Source: CAZYVA01 sp964650695 (lineage in GTDB: Bacteria; Bacillota; Clostridia; Lachnospirales; Lachnospiraceae). From it: a DNA stretch of 42,137 bases. This document shows positions 33,148-41,298 of this stretch, piece after piece (positions within the stretch are counted from its first letter, which is position 1; every line of letters begins with the position of its first letter). The notes below the pieces were generated by a model, which did not search any database, was not told where the DNA came from, and saw only the letters and a list, made by a program, of their open reading frames with translations. Location: positions 1-42,137 of the forward strand of contig CAZYVA010000006.1 of NCBI GenBank assembly GCA_964650695.1, written 5' to 3'. The translations under genes and the position numbers were made by a program.

Positions 33148-33243
33148 GTGAGAAAGAGATTTGAGGACCGATAAAAGAATGGGCCGCGGGGCTTTGTGCG
33201 TACGGGTGAAGCGGCAGTGGACAGTGACAGAGGGGGCAATTGG

Positions 33244-34398
33244 ATGAAAAAAATATCCATCCTGGGTTCTACCGGTTCTATCGGCACCCAGACTTTGGAA
33301 ATTGTAAGGGAAAATAAAGATATTCAGATAGAGGGGCTTGCGGCCGGGCGCAACGTGGGGCTTTTAGAGCGCCAGATCCGTGAATTCCATCCGAAAAAGG
33401 CGGCGGTCTGGAAGGGCGGGGACGCACAAGATCTCCGGGTGCGGATTGCCGACACGGATACGGCGGTCGTGTCCGGGATGGAGGGCTTGGTTGAGATTTC
33501 CACCATGGAGGAGGCCGAAATCCTTGTAACCGCTATTGTCGGGATGATAGGGATACGCCCGACGCTGGAAGCCATCCGGGCCGGGAAAGATATCGCCCTT
33601 GCCAACAAGGAAACGCTGGTAGCGGCGGGCCATCTGATCATGCCCCTGGCGGCAAAATACGGGGTTTCCATCCTGCCGGTGGACAGCGAACACAGCGCGA
33701 TTTTCCAGTCCCTTCAAGGGAACGACCGGGGATCCGTGTCAAAAATCCTCCTGACGGCCTCCGGCGGGCCGTTCCGTGGGAAAAAGAAGGAAGAGCTTCA
33801 GGAAATCCAGGTGGAAGACGCCCTGAAGCACCCAAACTGGAGCATGGGACCAAAAATCACGGTGGATTCCTCCACGATGGTAAATAAGGGCCTGGAAGTC
33901 ATTGAGGCAAAATGGCTGTTCGGGGTGGGGGTCGATGCTATACAGGTCGTCGTGCAGCCGCAGAGCATCATCCATTCGATGGTGGAATACCAGGACGGAT
34001 CGGTGATTGCACAGCTCGGCGTCCCGGATATGAAGCTGCCGATCCAGTATGCCTTGTATTACCCGGAGCGAAAGCGCCTTGCCGGGGAAAGGCTGGATTT
34101 CTGGAAATTAAATGTCCTGGAATTTGAAAAGCCGGACACGGAAACCTTTTACGGGCTGGAGCTCGCTTACCAGGCAGGCAGGGCAGGCGGGTCGCTCCCG
34201 ACGGTCTTTAATGCGGCGAACGAGCGGGCGGTCAGTATGTTTTTGAAGCGGCAGATCCGTTACCCGCAGATCACGGAGATGATCGAGGACTGTATGTCGG
34301 CGCATACCGTGATTCCCCATCCTACGCTGGAGGAAATACTGGAGACGGAGCAGGCGGTCTATGAGCGGATCGATAGAGGGATGCATGCGCCACGTTAG
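33244..34398 (+). CDS. dxr: 1-deoxy-D-xylulose 5-phosphate reductoisomerase Dxr
   Basis: 384 aa. The NADPH-binding GSTGSIGTQTLEIV at the N-terminus, ANKETLVAAGH, LPVDSEHSAIFQ and LTASGGPFRG with the downstream WSMGPKITVDSSTMVNKGLE are diagnostic, including the metal-binding DSEHS region. It performs the committed step of the MEP isoprenoid pathway, feeding UppS. AGAGGGGG lies before the ATG at 33244; the open frame extends 16 codons upstream without family character. Confidence 0.98.
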   Translation: MKKISILGSTGSIGTQTLEIVRENKDIQIEGLAAGRNVGLLERQIREFHPKKAAVWKGGDAQDLRVRIADTDTAVVSGMEGLVEISTMEEAEILVTAIVGMIGIRPTLEAIRAGKDIALANKETLVAAGHLIMPLAAKYGVSILPVDSEHSAIFQSLQGNDRGSVSKILLTASGGPFRGKKKEELQEIQVEDALKHPNWSMGPKITVDSSTMVNKGLEVIEAKWLFGVGVDAIQVVVQPQSIIHSMVEYQDGSVIAQLGVPDMKLPIQYALYYPERKRLAGERLDFWKLNVLEFEKPDTETFYGLELAYQAGRAGGSLPTVFNAANERAVSMFLKRQIRYPQITEMIEDCMSAHTVIPHPTLEEILETEQAVYERIDRGMHAPR

Positions 34399-34467
34399 CG
34401 GCGTATAAAGGTTTAAAGGGCGCTTTCGGGCTGCAATGGATAAAAAAATCGGGAGGGAAAGGATCCT

Positions 34468-35499
34468 TTGGGCATTCTGTTAGCAATCATCATTTTTAGT
34501 TTTATAGTCATTTTCCATGAACTGGGGCATTTCCTGCTGGCGAAAAAAAACGGGATCGACGTGGATGAATTTTCGCTGGGGATGGGCCCGGTCCTTTGGT
34601 CGAAGGAACATAAGGGGACGACTTACTGCCTGAAGCTTCTGCCCATCGGCGGTTCATGCATGATGGGCGAAGACGAGGAAGCGACGGATTCCCCAGGGAA
34701 CTTCAATAACAAGTCGGTCTGGGCGAGGATGGCCGTGATCGCGGGAGGCCCTGTATTCAATTTTATCCTGGCTTTTTTGTTTGCGGCTGTCATCACGCTG
34801 ATGGTCGGGTATGATAAACCGGTCATCCAGGAAGTAGAGGAGGATTATCCGGCTTGCGAGGCGGGGCTTTTGGCCGGGGATACGGTTGTACGCATGAATG
34901 GGCAGAAAATCAACCTTTACCGGGAGATCAGCATGTACAACCAGTTCCACCAAGGGGAGGAAGTGACCGTTGTTTACCGGCGGGACGGCGTAGAGCATAC
35001 CGTTACAGTCAAACCGAAGATGGATGAGGAGCTTGGCTATTACCGTCTGGGGATCCGCGGAGGGGCTTATGAGAAAGCGGACATTTTCCGGGCGGTCCAG
35101 TATGGGGCGTATGAGGTCAGGTATTGGATCCGGGTGACGCTGGACAGCCTGCGGATGCTTGTGACAAGGCAAATCGGGCTGGATCAACTCTCCGGCCCCG
35201 TCGGGATCGTGGATGTGGTGGACGACACATACCAGCAGAGCAAATCCTATGGGGTTTACGTTGTTGTCGTGGAGCTTTTGAACATCGCGATCCTCCTGTC
35301 TGCCAACCTCGGAGTGATGAATCTGCTCCCATTGCCAGCGCTGGACGGAGGCCGCCTTGTGTTCCTGGTCATCGAAGCCATCCGCGGCAAACGCGTCCCC
35401 CCGGAAAAAGAAGGATATGTCCATTTCATCGGGATCGTTTTCCTAATGGCCCTAATGGTCTTTGTTTTGTTCCAAGACATCCGAAGGATATTTTTTTAG
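34468..35499 (+). CDS. rseP: RIP metalloprotease RseP (site-2 protease family)
   Basis: 343 aa with the zinc-binding H17-E-L-G-H21 in the first membrane helix, a PDZ domain (about 115-185), and the third metal ligand region NLLPLPALDGGRL near 286. Site-2 proteases cut anti-sigma factors and signal peptide remnants inside the membrane. dxr-rseP adjacency is widespread. The start is TTG at 34468, with AAAGGA 5 nt upstream; it places HELGH in the expected N-terminal position. Confidence 0.96.
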   Translation: MGILLAIIIFSFIVIFHELGHFLLAKKNGIDVDEFSLGMGPVLWSKEHKGTTYCLKLLPIGGSCMMGEDEEATDSPGNFNNKSVWARMAVIAGGPVFNFILAFLFAAVITLMVGYDKPVIQEVEEDYPACEAGLLAGDTVVRMNGQKINLYREISMYNQFHQGEEVTVVYRRDGVEHTVTVKPKMDEELGYYRLGIRGGAYEKADIFRAVQYGAYEVRYWIRVTLDSLRMLVTRQIGLDQLSGPVGIVDVVDDTYQQSKSYGVYVVVVELLNIAILLSANLGVMNLLPLPALDGGRLVFLVIEAIRGKRVPPEKEGYVHFIGIVFLMALMVFVLFQDIRRIFF

Positions 35500-35501
35500 T
35501 A

Positions 35502-35531
35502 TTGCCAGATAGAGTAAAAGAATGCTATAAT
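35502..35531 (+). promoter_or_regulatory. Strong sigma-A promoter of the repeat leader and DUF5717 module
   Basis: TTGCCA (35502-35507) and a perfect TATAAT (35526-35531) are separated by 18 nt, with an upstream TG two bases before the -10. It starts right after the rseP stop. The transcript would begin near 35538 and run about 340 nt through the hairpin and tandem repeats before the DUF5717 start. Confidence 0.75.
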
Positions 35532-35554
35532 GTCCACGAAGCCATGAGCAATGC

Positions 35555-35612
35555 AGCAATAAAAACTGGAGAAAATGCCTGCTCGCAGGCATTTTCTCCA
35601 GGATTTATTGCT
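35555..35612. repeat. 58-nt near-perfect palindrome (long hairpin)
   Basis: The outer arm AGCAATAAA (35555-35563) pairs with TTTATTGCT (35604-35612). After a 2x2 AA/GA internal loop there is a perfect 17-bp stem from 35566-35582 to 35585-35601 (arms CTGGAG...CCTGC) with only TC at the tip. On the minus strand it is followed by a T-run, so it could terminate there. It directly abuts the tandem repeat array, and the array's spacer shares the GGATTTA...GCTATAG sequence with its right edge, suggesting one composite element. Confidence 0.85.
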
Positions 35613-35823
35613 ATAGTGCGAAGCACGTGAGCGCCCAAGCGAAGCTTGGGGGCAAGCATTGCGGAGCAGAGGCAAAAAAGACGGGGATTTACAGCTATAG
35701 TGCGAAGCACGTGAGCGCCCAAGCGAAGCTTGGGGGCAAGCATTGCGGAGCAGAGGCAAAAAAGACGGGGATTTACAGCTATAGTGCGAAGCACGTGAGC
35801 GCCCAAGCGAAGCTTGGGGGCAA
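35610..35823. repeat. 84-bp tandem repeat, 2.5 copies, each with three GCGNAGC mini-hairpins
   Basis: Copies at 35610-35693, 35694-35777 and a partial copy at 35778-35823 have an exact 84-bp period and no visible differences. Each full unit contains three consecutive short hairpins: GTGC-GAA-GCAC, CCCAAGC-GAA-GCTTGGG and TGC-GGA-GCA. All three tips are GCGNAGC, the sequence type known to form exceptionally stable DNA mini-hairpins. Because 84 is divisible by three, long open frames cross the array on both strands, but they have no ribosome binding site and repeat with the DNA, so I treat them as spurious. The array fills the leader of the DUF5717 gene. Confidence 0.9.
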
Positions 35824-35877
35824 AGTCACGCCAAAAGATAAAATGTCCATGGGTACAACGAGAAGCGGGTGTAGGGC

Positions 35878-38800
35878 TTGAAAACTAAGATCCAAAAATT
35901 TTCCAAAGGAGATTTCCGGCTGGCCAGGCCGGAGGTCGTATTTGAGGAAACGAATCTGGTTCTGATCATTGGCGAGGGAGAAGTCTACAGAGGAAGTTTT
36001 CAGATCAAAAGCACAAACGACAGCAAAATCAGAGGGCTGATCTACCCTTCTTCTTTTCGTGTCCATTTTAAAGACCAGGGATTTGACGGGAATCCTGCAA
36101 GGGTGGAGTTTACCTATGACGGCAGAGGGCTGAAGCCGGGGCATGTGGAACAAGGGCGTTTTACCGTGGTATGCACCGGGGGAGAGTTTGAGCTGTCCTT
36201 TACCGCCATCATTGAAAAACCGTACATCATGACTTCTTACGGCAAGGTACAGAGTACGGAAGATTTTAAGAAGCTTGCCGTCAAGGACTATTCGGAGGCG
36301 GTGCGCCTGTTCCGTTCCAAATCGTTCTACGAGATCTTAAAATATGAGAATGAGCGTATTTTTTACCTTTATGACAATATGCGGAAATGGTCTCTTGGCG
36401 AGCAGGCGATGGAGGAATTCCTCGTGGGGATCAAGCAGAAAGAGTGCATCTTCCTGACGCTTGCCGGGGAAGGGATGTTGTTTGAGGACATCCATGAATC
36501 GACAAAAGCCGTAGTTTCTATCGTCAAGAATACATGGGGCTATATGCCCATCGATATCCAGCCTAAAGGAGCGTTTATCCGGGTACTCCGCCCGGAGATC
36601 AGCACGGAGGATTTTGTAGGGAATGGATTCGAGGTGGAGTATTTGATACGGCCGGAATTTTTGCATGGCGGCCGGAATTACGGCGAGATCCGCTTTGTGA
36701 CGCCCTATGAGACGCTGGTCTATGAAGTGGAAGTCCTACAGAATGTGCAGTATGATGAAAACCACCATATGCCGGAGCTGCTGTGCGCGCAGATTTTAAA
36801 AGAATACTTAAGCTGCCTTGCGGGCAGGATGGAGAGGCAGCAGTGGCTCTCCAGCGCTATCGAAAAGGTGGAAACCCTACGGAGGATGGAGCCTTTCAGC
36901 GAATTATACCAGCTTTTGCAGACGCATATTTATCTGCTTGGAGAGCGGATGGAAGAAGCAAAATGGATCCTTGAAAATTTCAACTATAACCGTTTCGCGA
37001 TCGGGAAAGATCCGCTGGTGAACAGTTATTATCTGTACCTGACAGCGTTGATACGGGACAAAAGCAGCCATACCGACCGGGTGCTGGATGAGATCGAGGA
37101 TGCCTATATGCGCCACCAGGACAGTTGGCCGCTGCTTCAGATGATGCTCCACCTGGACAACCGTTACCGGAATCCGCTGAAGCGCCTGGAGGCGCTGGAA
37201 CAGCAGTTTGAATTTGGCTGCAATGGGGCGTTGTTTTACCTGGAAGCATACAACTGCTACAATGAGAAACCGATCCTCCTGAAAAAGCTTGGGAAATTCG
37301 AGCTGCAGGTGTTAAACTTTGCGGCGAAATACAAATTGATGTCCAAAGAAGTGGCGCTGTATGTTTCCAACCTTGCCAGCCAGAAGAAAGAGTTCCAGGA
37401 GCCTGTTTTCCGGATACTGGTGCAGATTTATGCGCAGTTCCCGGAGACGATGGTTTTGAATACCATCTGCATGATGCTGATAAAAGGGAACAGGACACAA
37501 AGGAAGTATTTTCCGTGGTATCAGAAAGCGGTCAACGCTGAATTGAAGATTGCGAAGCTGTATGAGTATTTTATGACTACGCTGGATACTGCGTCCGCGA
37601 GGGGACCGCTGCCAAAGTCTGTTTTCCTGTATTTTCTGCACGGCAATACGCTGGATTATCGGAAAGCCGCTTTTTTGTATGCCAACCTGCTTACCTATGA
37701 GGTTGGCGGGGAGGATTTGTTCCTGGACTACCGGGAGCAGATGGTGTCCTTTACGTGGGAACAGCTTGAGAAGCGCCATATTACGGAATCCTTGCGCATC
37801 CTGTATAAACGGTTCTGCACGATGGACGAGATGACCGGGGACCGGATGCTGGCGATGAGGGATATTTGTTTCTCCTACTCTGTTTACACAAAGGTCCCCG
37901 ATATGAATTATGTCCTGGTGATTGAAAGGGATGGAAGTGTGACGCAGAAAGTCCCCTATGAAAATGACGGGAGCACGGTCATCCGCTTATACGATAAAGA
38001 GTCGCGGATCGTATGGGAGTCGTCCAGCGGCAGGTTTTATACGGATTCCATCATTTATGAAACGAAACGCCTGTTTTATGAGCCGCATTTCCTTGAGATG
38101 TGTAAAAAGTTTGAGGCGGAGGAAGGAAGGAAAACAGAAGAGGAAAGGAAAAACGAGGTCAGCTATGAAGCGGTAAAGGAGCAAGGGATCGAAAGCTTTG
38201 AGGAGCAGGAATTGCTTAAATTCTGCAGCTGGCAGGTGCGGGACACCAATTACGCGGAAAATGAGTTTCTTCTCTGGCTCTCTTTTTATCTGTTTGTCCG
38301 GCATCAGTACGACCGGGTGATATTGATGTACCTTGCCAATTATTACTGCGGCGCGACAAGGGATATGTGCAGGCTGTGGAAAGCGCTGAGGGAATACGGG
38401 ATCCCGGCTTATAAAGTAGGTGAGCGGATCATCACGCAGATGGTCTTTTCAGAAAATATGTTCCAGGAGGAAGATTATTTTGAGGACTACTATCTGTCCG
38501 GCAATGCGTATTTCCGGCTGAAACAGGCATACCTGGCGTATGCCTGCCAGCTTTACCTCAATGAAGGGCGGGGGCTGAAGCGGATCGTGTTCGATATTAT
38601 CGTCAGTGAGTGCGAGCAGGGCGAGGAACTGGCGGATGTATGCAAGATTGCGTTGCTGAAATATTTTTCCGGGCAGGATTATCCGGCGGATTATGAAGGG
38701 GTCATCCACCAGGTGCTGCGCCAGATGTGTGAAAAGCAGATCGTATTCCCTTACTACCTGAATTACAGGGAATCCTGGCTTCGGGAGCTGCAGCTTTACG

Positions 38801-39171
38801 ATAAATCAATGATCTGCTACCGCGCCCGCCCAGGCAGCGTCATCCGCCTGTTTTATAAAAAACGGAAAAATGGGCGGGAAGAGCTTGGATACCATTCCGA
38901 GACGCTCCTTCCAGTGTTCGGCGATATTTATGTGAAGGAATACGTGCTTTACGAGGATGAGGAGCTGCTGTACTATTTCCAGGAAACATCAGGGAAAGAA
39001 ACGCACGAGACAAAGCGGGCGGTCCTGCAAAGCCACCCATCTGGCAATACCGGGAAATACGGGAAACTGAACGCTATGACCAGGATGTCCCCGGCGAGGC
39101 GCACAAGGGCGATGGCCGCTTACCTGGAGGAAGAGATCCTGGCAGATAAGTTTTTTCTGAGCTATCGGTAA
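35878..39171 (+). CDS. DUF5717 family protein, large cytoplasmic protein with TPR-like middle
   Basis: 1097 aa, recognised from memory as the DUF5717 family found in Lachnospiraceae; function unknown. No signal peptide or membrane segment is visible, so it is probably cytoplasmic. The N-terminal 110 residues look like beta-sandwich (GEGEVYRGSFQIKS, FTYDGRGLKPGHVE, GEFELSFTAIIE), followed by an EKPYIMTSYGKVQS segment. From about 290 to 640 helical repeats resembling TPRs occur (for example YQLLQTHIYLLGERMEEAKWILENF). The C-terminal part (about 690-1000) mixes beta and helical segments. The only possible start is TTG at 35878, because TAG lies two codons upstream. It heads a three-gene unit with DUF5716 and a TPR-like protein. 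Confidence 0.8.
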   Translation: MKTKIQKFSKGDFRLARPEVVFEETNLVLIIGEGEVYRGSFQIKSTNDSKIRGLIYPSSFRVHFKDQGFDGNPARVEFTYDGRGLKPGHVEQGRFTVVCTGGEFELSFTAIIEKPYIMTSYGKVQSTEDFKKLAVKDYSEAVRLFRSKSFYEILKYENERIFYLYDNMRKWSLGEQAMEEFLVGIKQKECIFLTLAGEGMLFEDIHESTKAVVSIVKNTWGYMPIDIQPKGAFIRVLRPEISTEDFVGNGFEVEYLIRPEFLHGGRNYGEIRFVTPYETLVYEVEVLQNVQYDENHHMPELLCAQILKEYLSCLAGRMERQQWLSSAIEKVETLRRMEPFSELYQLLQTHIYLLGERMEEAKWILENFNYNRFAIGKDPLVNSYYLYLTALIRDKSSHTDRVLDEIEDAYMRHQDSWPLLQMMLHLDNRYRNPLKRLEALEQQFEFGCNGALFYLEAYNCYNEKPILLKKLGKFELQVLNFAAKYKLMSKEVALYVSNLASQKKEFQEPVFRILVQIYAQFPETMVLNTICMMLIKGNRTQRKYFPWYQKAVNAELKIAKLYEYFMTTLDTASARGPLPKSVFLYFLHGNTLDYRKAAFLYANLLTYEVGGEDLFLDYREQMVSFTWEQLEKRHITESLRILYKRFCTMDEMTGDRMLAMRDICFSYSVYTKVPDMNYVLVIERDGSVTQKVPYENDGSTVIRLYDKESRIVWESSSGRFYTDSIIYETKRLFYEPHFLEMCKKFEAEEGRKTEEERKNEVSYEAVKEQGIESFEEQELLKFCSWQVRDTNYAENEFLLWLSFYLFVRHQYDRVILMYLANYYCGATRDMCRLWKALREYGIPAYKVGERIITQMVFSENMFQEEDYFEDYYLSGNAYFRLKQAYLAYACQLYLNEGRGLKRIVFDIIVSECEQGEELADVCKIALLKYFSGQDYPADYEGVIHQVLRQMCEKQIVFPYYLNYRESWLRELQLYDKSMICYRARPGSVIRLFYKKRKNGREELGYHSETLLPVFGDIYVKEYVLYEDEELLYYFQETSGKETHETKRAVLQSHPSGNTGKYGKLNAMTRMSPARRTRAMAAYLEEEILADKFFLSYR

Positions 39172-39243
39172 CCGCCCATGCCGCGTGTTGGCAACGCCAG
39201 GGCAGGAAACTTTTGGGCTTGCGATTGGGTAGAGGAAGACGAG

Positions 39244-40539
39244 ATGAAAAAAGGCAGTATCCTTGGGTATGACATCAATGAAAAAATTTGCCAGATCAGC
39301 TACTTTGACGAAAAATCAGAAGAGCCTGTGACAACGGGGAACGCCGTGGAACATTATCAGATTCCTCTGTATTTGGTTTATATAGAAAAACGCTGGGTCT
39401 GCGGGGCAGAGGCAAAACGGCTGGATGCGCTTGGGTGGGGGGAATCCGTTACGGATCTGTTCGCCTGCGCTATGCGGCGGGAGCGCGTGTCTATCGGCGG
39501 GAAAGACCATGATTCGGTATGGCTCCTGGCCAAATTTATCAAGCTGACCTTAAAAGACTTTGAGGATATCGCCTACATTACCTTTACCGTGCCGGAGACA
39601 AGCGTGGACGTCTCAAAGATGCTGCAGAGCATTGGCAGGCATATCGGCATCCCAAAGGAAAGGATCTGCGTGCAGGATTATAAAGAAAGCTTCTGCCATT
39701 ATATGTTTTACCAGCCAAAGGAGCTGTGGCAGTATGAGTCCGCGCTGTTTTTCTGCGACGGGCAGAAGCTCAGCGCCTATATGCTCCGTAAGATGAACGT
39801 CTACAATAACCGGGAAAAAGAAATTTTCGTAGCGGTAGATGAGGTGGCGGACGTCCATATCAAGGAGCTGGAAGCATTTTCCCCTTATTTCCCGATGGAG
39901 GAAGGGGAAAAAACCGCGAAAACAGCGGATGAACGTTTCAAAAGATTTATCCAGAGCGTATTTGAAAAAAAAGTCGTGTCATCGGTGTACCTGACCGGGG
40001 ACGCCTTTGAAAAAGAATGGTATCCGGATTCCCTGAAAGTCCTCTGTAACGGGCGCAGGGCATTCGCAGGGAACAACCTGTACAGCAAGGGCGCCTGCTA
40101 TGCTTCCTACCATCATTGTGCCGGGGAGGGCGAAGGGCCGATTTACCTGGACGCAACGACGATGGCACAGCAGATCTCGCTGCGGATGCGCGTGGACGGG
40201 AAAGAGTGCTGGTATCCGATCGTGACGTGGGGGACCCGCTGGTATGAAGCGGACAACCAATGGGAGGTACTCCTGGAGGATGCTTCTGACCTGGAGGTCC
40301 ATATCGAGTCCCTGGCAAGCGATGAGCTGCAGGTGGAGACCATCTCCCTGGAAGGGCTGGAGGAGCGCACGGATTATTCCCTTCGGCTCCAGTTACAGTT
40401 GATTTTCCTGGATGAACGGACATGTAGGCTGCAGTTGCGTGATATTGGGTTTGGGGATTTTTATCCTGCGACCGGTTTCCAGGTGGGGAAAGAGATACAT
40501 TTAGGAGGTTCCCATGGGCAGTTTAATTCTATGTCATGA
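39244..40539 (+). CDS. DUF5716 family protein; degenerate Hsp70/actin-fold (inferred)
   Basis: 431 aa, matching from memory the DUF5716 partner of DUF5717. I read an Hsp70-like plan. The first segment GYDINEKICQISYF (8-21) corresponds to the phosphate-1 loop, and AYITFTVPETSVD near 110 resembles the ITVP segment. LFFCDGQKLSAYM, with D172, lies where Hsp70 has DxGGGT. VYLTGDAFEKEWYPDSL (248-264) resembles the LVGGSSRIP segment, and SKGACYAS (281-288) the GAA segment. A C-terminal beta domain with WGTRWYEADNQWEV resembles the substrate-binding domain. The GGG/GT nucleotide residues are poorly kept, so ATP hydrolysis is doubtful. The ATG at 39244 has GAGGAAGACGAG before it. Confidence 0.75.
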   Translation: MKKGSILGYDINEKICQISYFDEKSEEPVTTGNAVEHYQIPLYLVYIEKRWVCGAEAKRLDALGWGESVTDLFACAMRRERVSIGGKDHDSVWLLAKFIKLTLKDFEDIAYITFTVPETSVDVSKMLQSIGRHIGIPKERICVQDYKESFCHYMFYQPKELWQYESALFFCDGQKLSAYMLRKMNVYNNREKEIFVAVDEVADVHIKELEAFSPYFPMEEGEKTAKTADERFKRFIQSVFEKKVVSSVYLTGDAFEKEWYPDSLKVLCNGRRAFAGNNLYSKGACYASYHHCAGEGEGPIYLDATTMAQQISLRMRVDGKECWYPIVTWGTRWYEADNQWEVLLEDASDLEVHIESLASDELQVETISLEGLEERTDYSLRLQLQLIFLDERTCRLQLRDIGFGDFYPATGFQVGKEIHLGGSHGQFNSMS

Positions 40540-41281
40540 CCGGAAGGCAAAACAGCCTTATGAGATTAACCGGATCCATCTGCGGATTTTTACCATTGAA
40601 GAACTGTGTTACTATGTATGCAACAATCTATACCTGATAGACCATACTTTCATGAACCGGCGCCTCTGCGACTGGATCGGGAAGGAACTGGGGCTTCGGG
40701 AACTGTCTGCGCAGCTACATGAAGAGATTTCAAAAAACAGCTCGGAGGTGCAGTTTATATTGACGCTGCTGCGGGGCGCGAATATCTACGCGGTGTCGGA
40801 AATCAACAAAGTGCAGACGGTCCTGGAACATTTGCAGCATCAAAAAGCGGTTGAAAAGGCGAAATATAAGGCAGACAGCCTGTTGGAGGGCAAAGAGTAT
40901 TCGGCAGCGGTCCTTGTGTACCAGTCCATTATCAGCCAGCCCTGGGATGATTCGATGGACGTTTCTTTTTACGGGAAAGTCTACGCCTGCCTTGGGACGG
41001 CTTACGGCCGGCAGTTTTTGTATGAGGAAGCCGCTTCGGCTTATAAGGAGGCGTACCGGCTTTTGGAGAAACCGGAGGTACTCAGGGCTTACCTTTACAG
41101 TTGTTACCGCGCTTATCCGAGGGCGGAATACACGAAAATGCTTTCCGGAAACCCACAATACTTAAGTATGGACGGGGTTTTAAAGGAAGAACGGCGCAAA
41201 GCGCACGAGGATGCCGGGAAAGAGGAGCTGGACGGGCGGATGGAAGCCTGGAAATCCGAGTACCGGAAAAACAATCAGTGA
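40514..41281 (+). CDS. TPR-like protein, third member of the DUF5717/DUF5716 module
   Basis: 255 aa, no named family recognised with confidence. The N-terminal 95 residues are helical and conserved-looking (RIHLRIFTIEELCYYVCNNLYLIDHTFM). Residues about 100-200 form TPR-like helix pairs: KADSLLEGKEYSAAVLVYQSII, and FYGKVYACLGTAYGRQFLYEEAASAYKEAYRLL. The C-terminus is a charged helix. It starts 26 bp inside the DUF5716 gene in another frame, with an ideal AGGAGG (40503-40508) 5 nt before the ATG, so translation is likely coupled and the products likely made in fixed proportion. A scaffold or co-chaperone-like role beside the Hsp70-like DUF5716 is inference. Confidence 0.78.
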   Translation: MGSLILCHDRKAKQPYEINRIHLRIFTIEELCYYVCNNLYLIDHTFMNRRLCDWIGKELGLRELSAQLHEEISKNSSEVQFILTLLRGANIYAVSEINKVQTVLEHLQHQKAVEKAKYKADSLLEGKEYSAAVLVYQSIISQPWDDSMDVSFYGKVYACLGTAYGRQFLYEEAASAYKEAYRLLEKPEVLRAYLYSCYRAYPRAEYTKMLSGNPQYLSMDGVLKEERRKAHEDAGKEELDGRMEAWKSEYRKNNQ

Positions 41282-41298
41282 ATAAGGAGGGTTCTTCA

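Noticed and set aside
35525..35806. Open frames on the minus strand through the palindrome and repeats
   Set aside because: Same repeat artefact; the palindrome makes both strands open. No initiation signal is visible.
35610..35823. CRISPR-like array
   Set aside because: Units are directly contiguous 84-bp copies without unique spacers, and no cas genes are near.
35627..35881. Open frame of 84 codons crossing the tandem repeat on the + strand
   Set aside because: It exists because the 84-bp unit is divisible by three; it has no ribosome binding site, an unusual repetitive composition, and competing open frames on the other strand.
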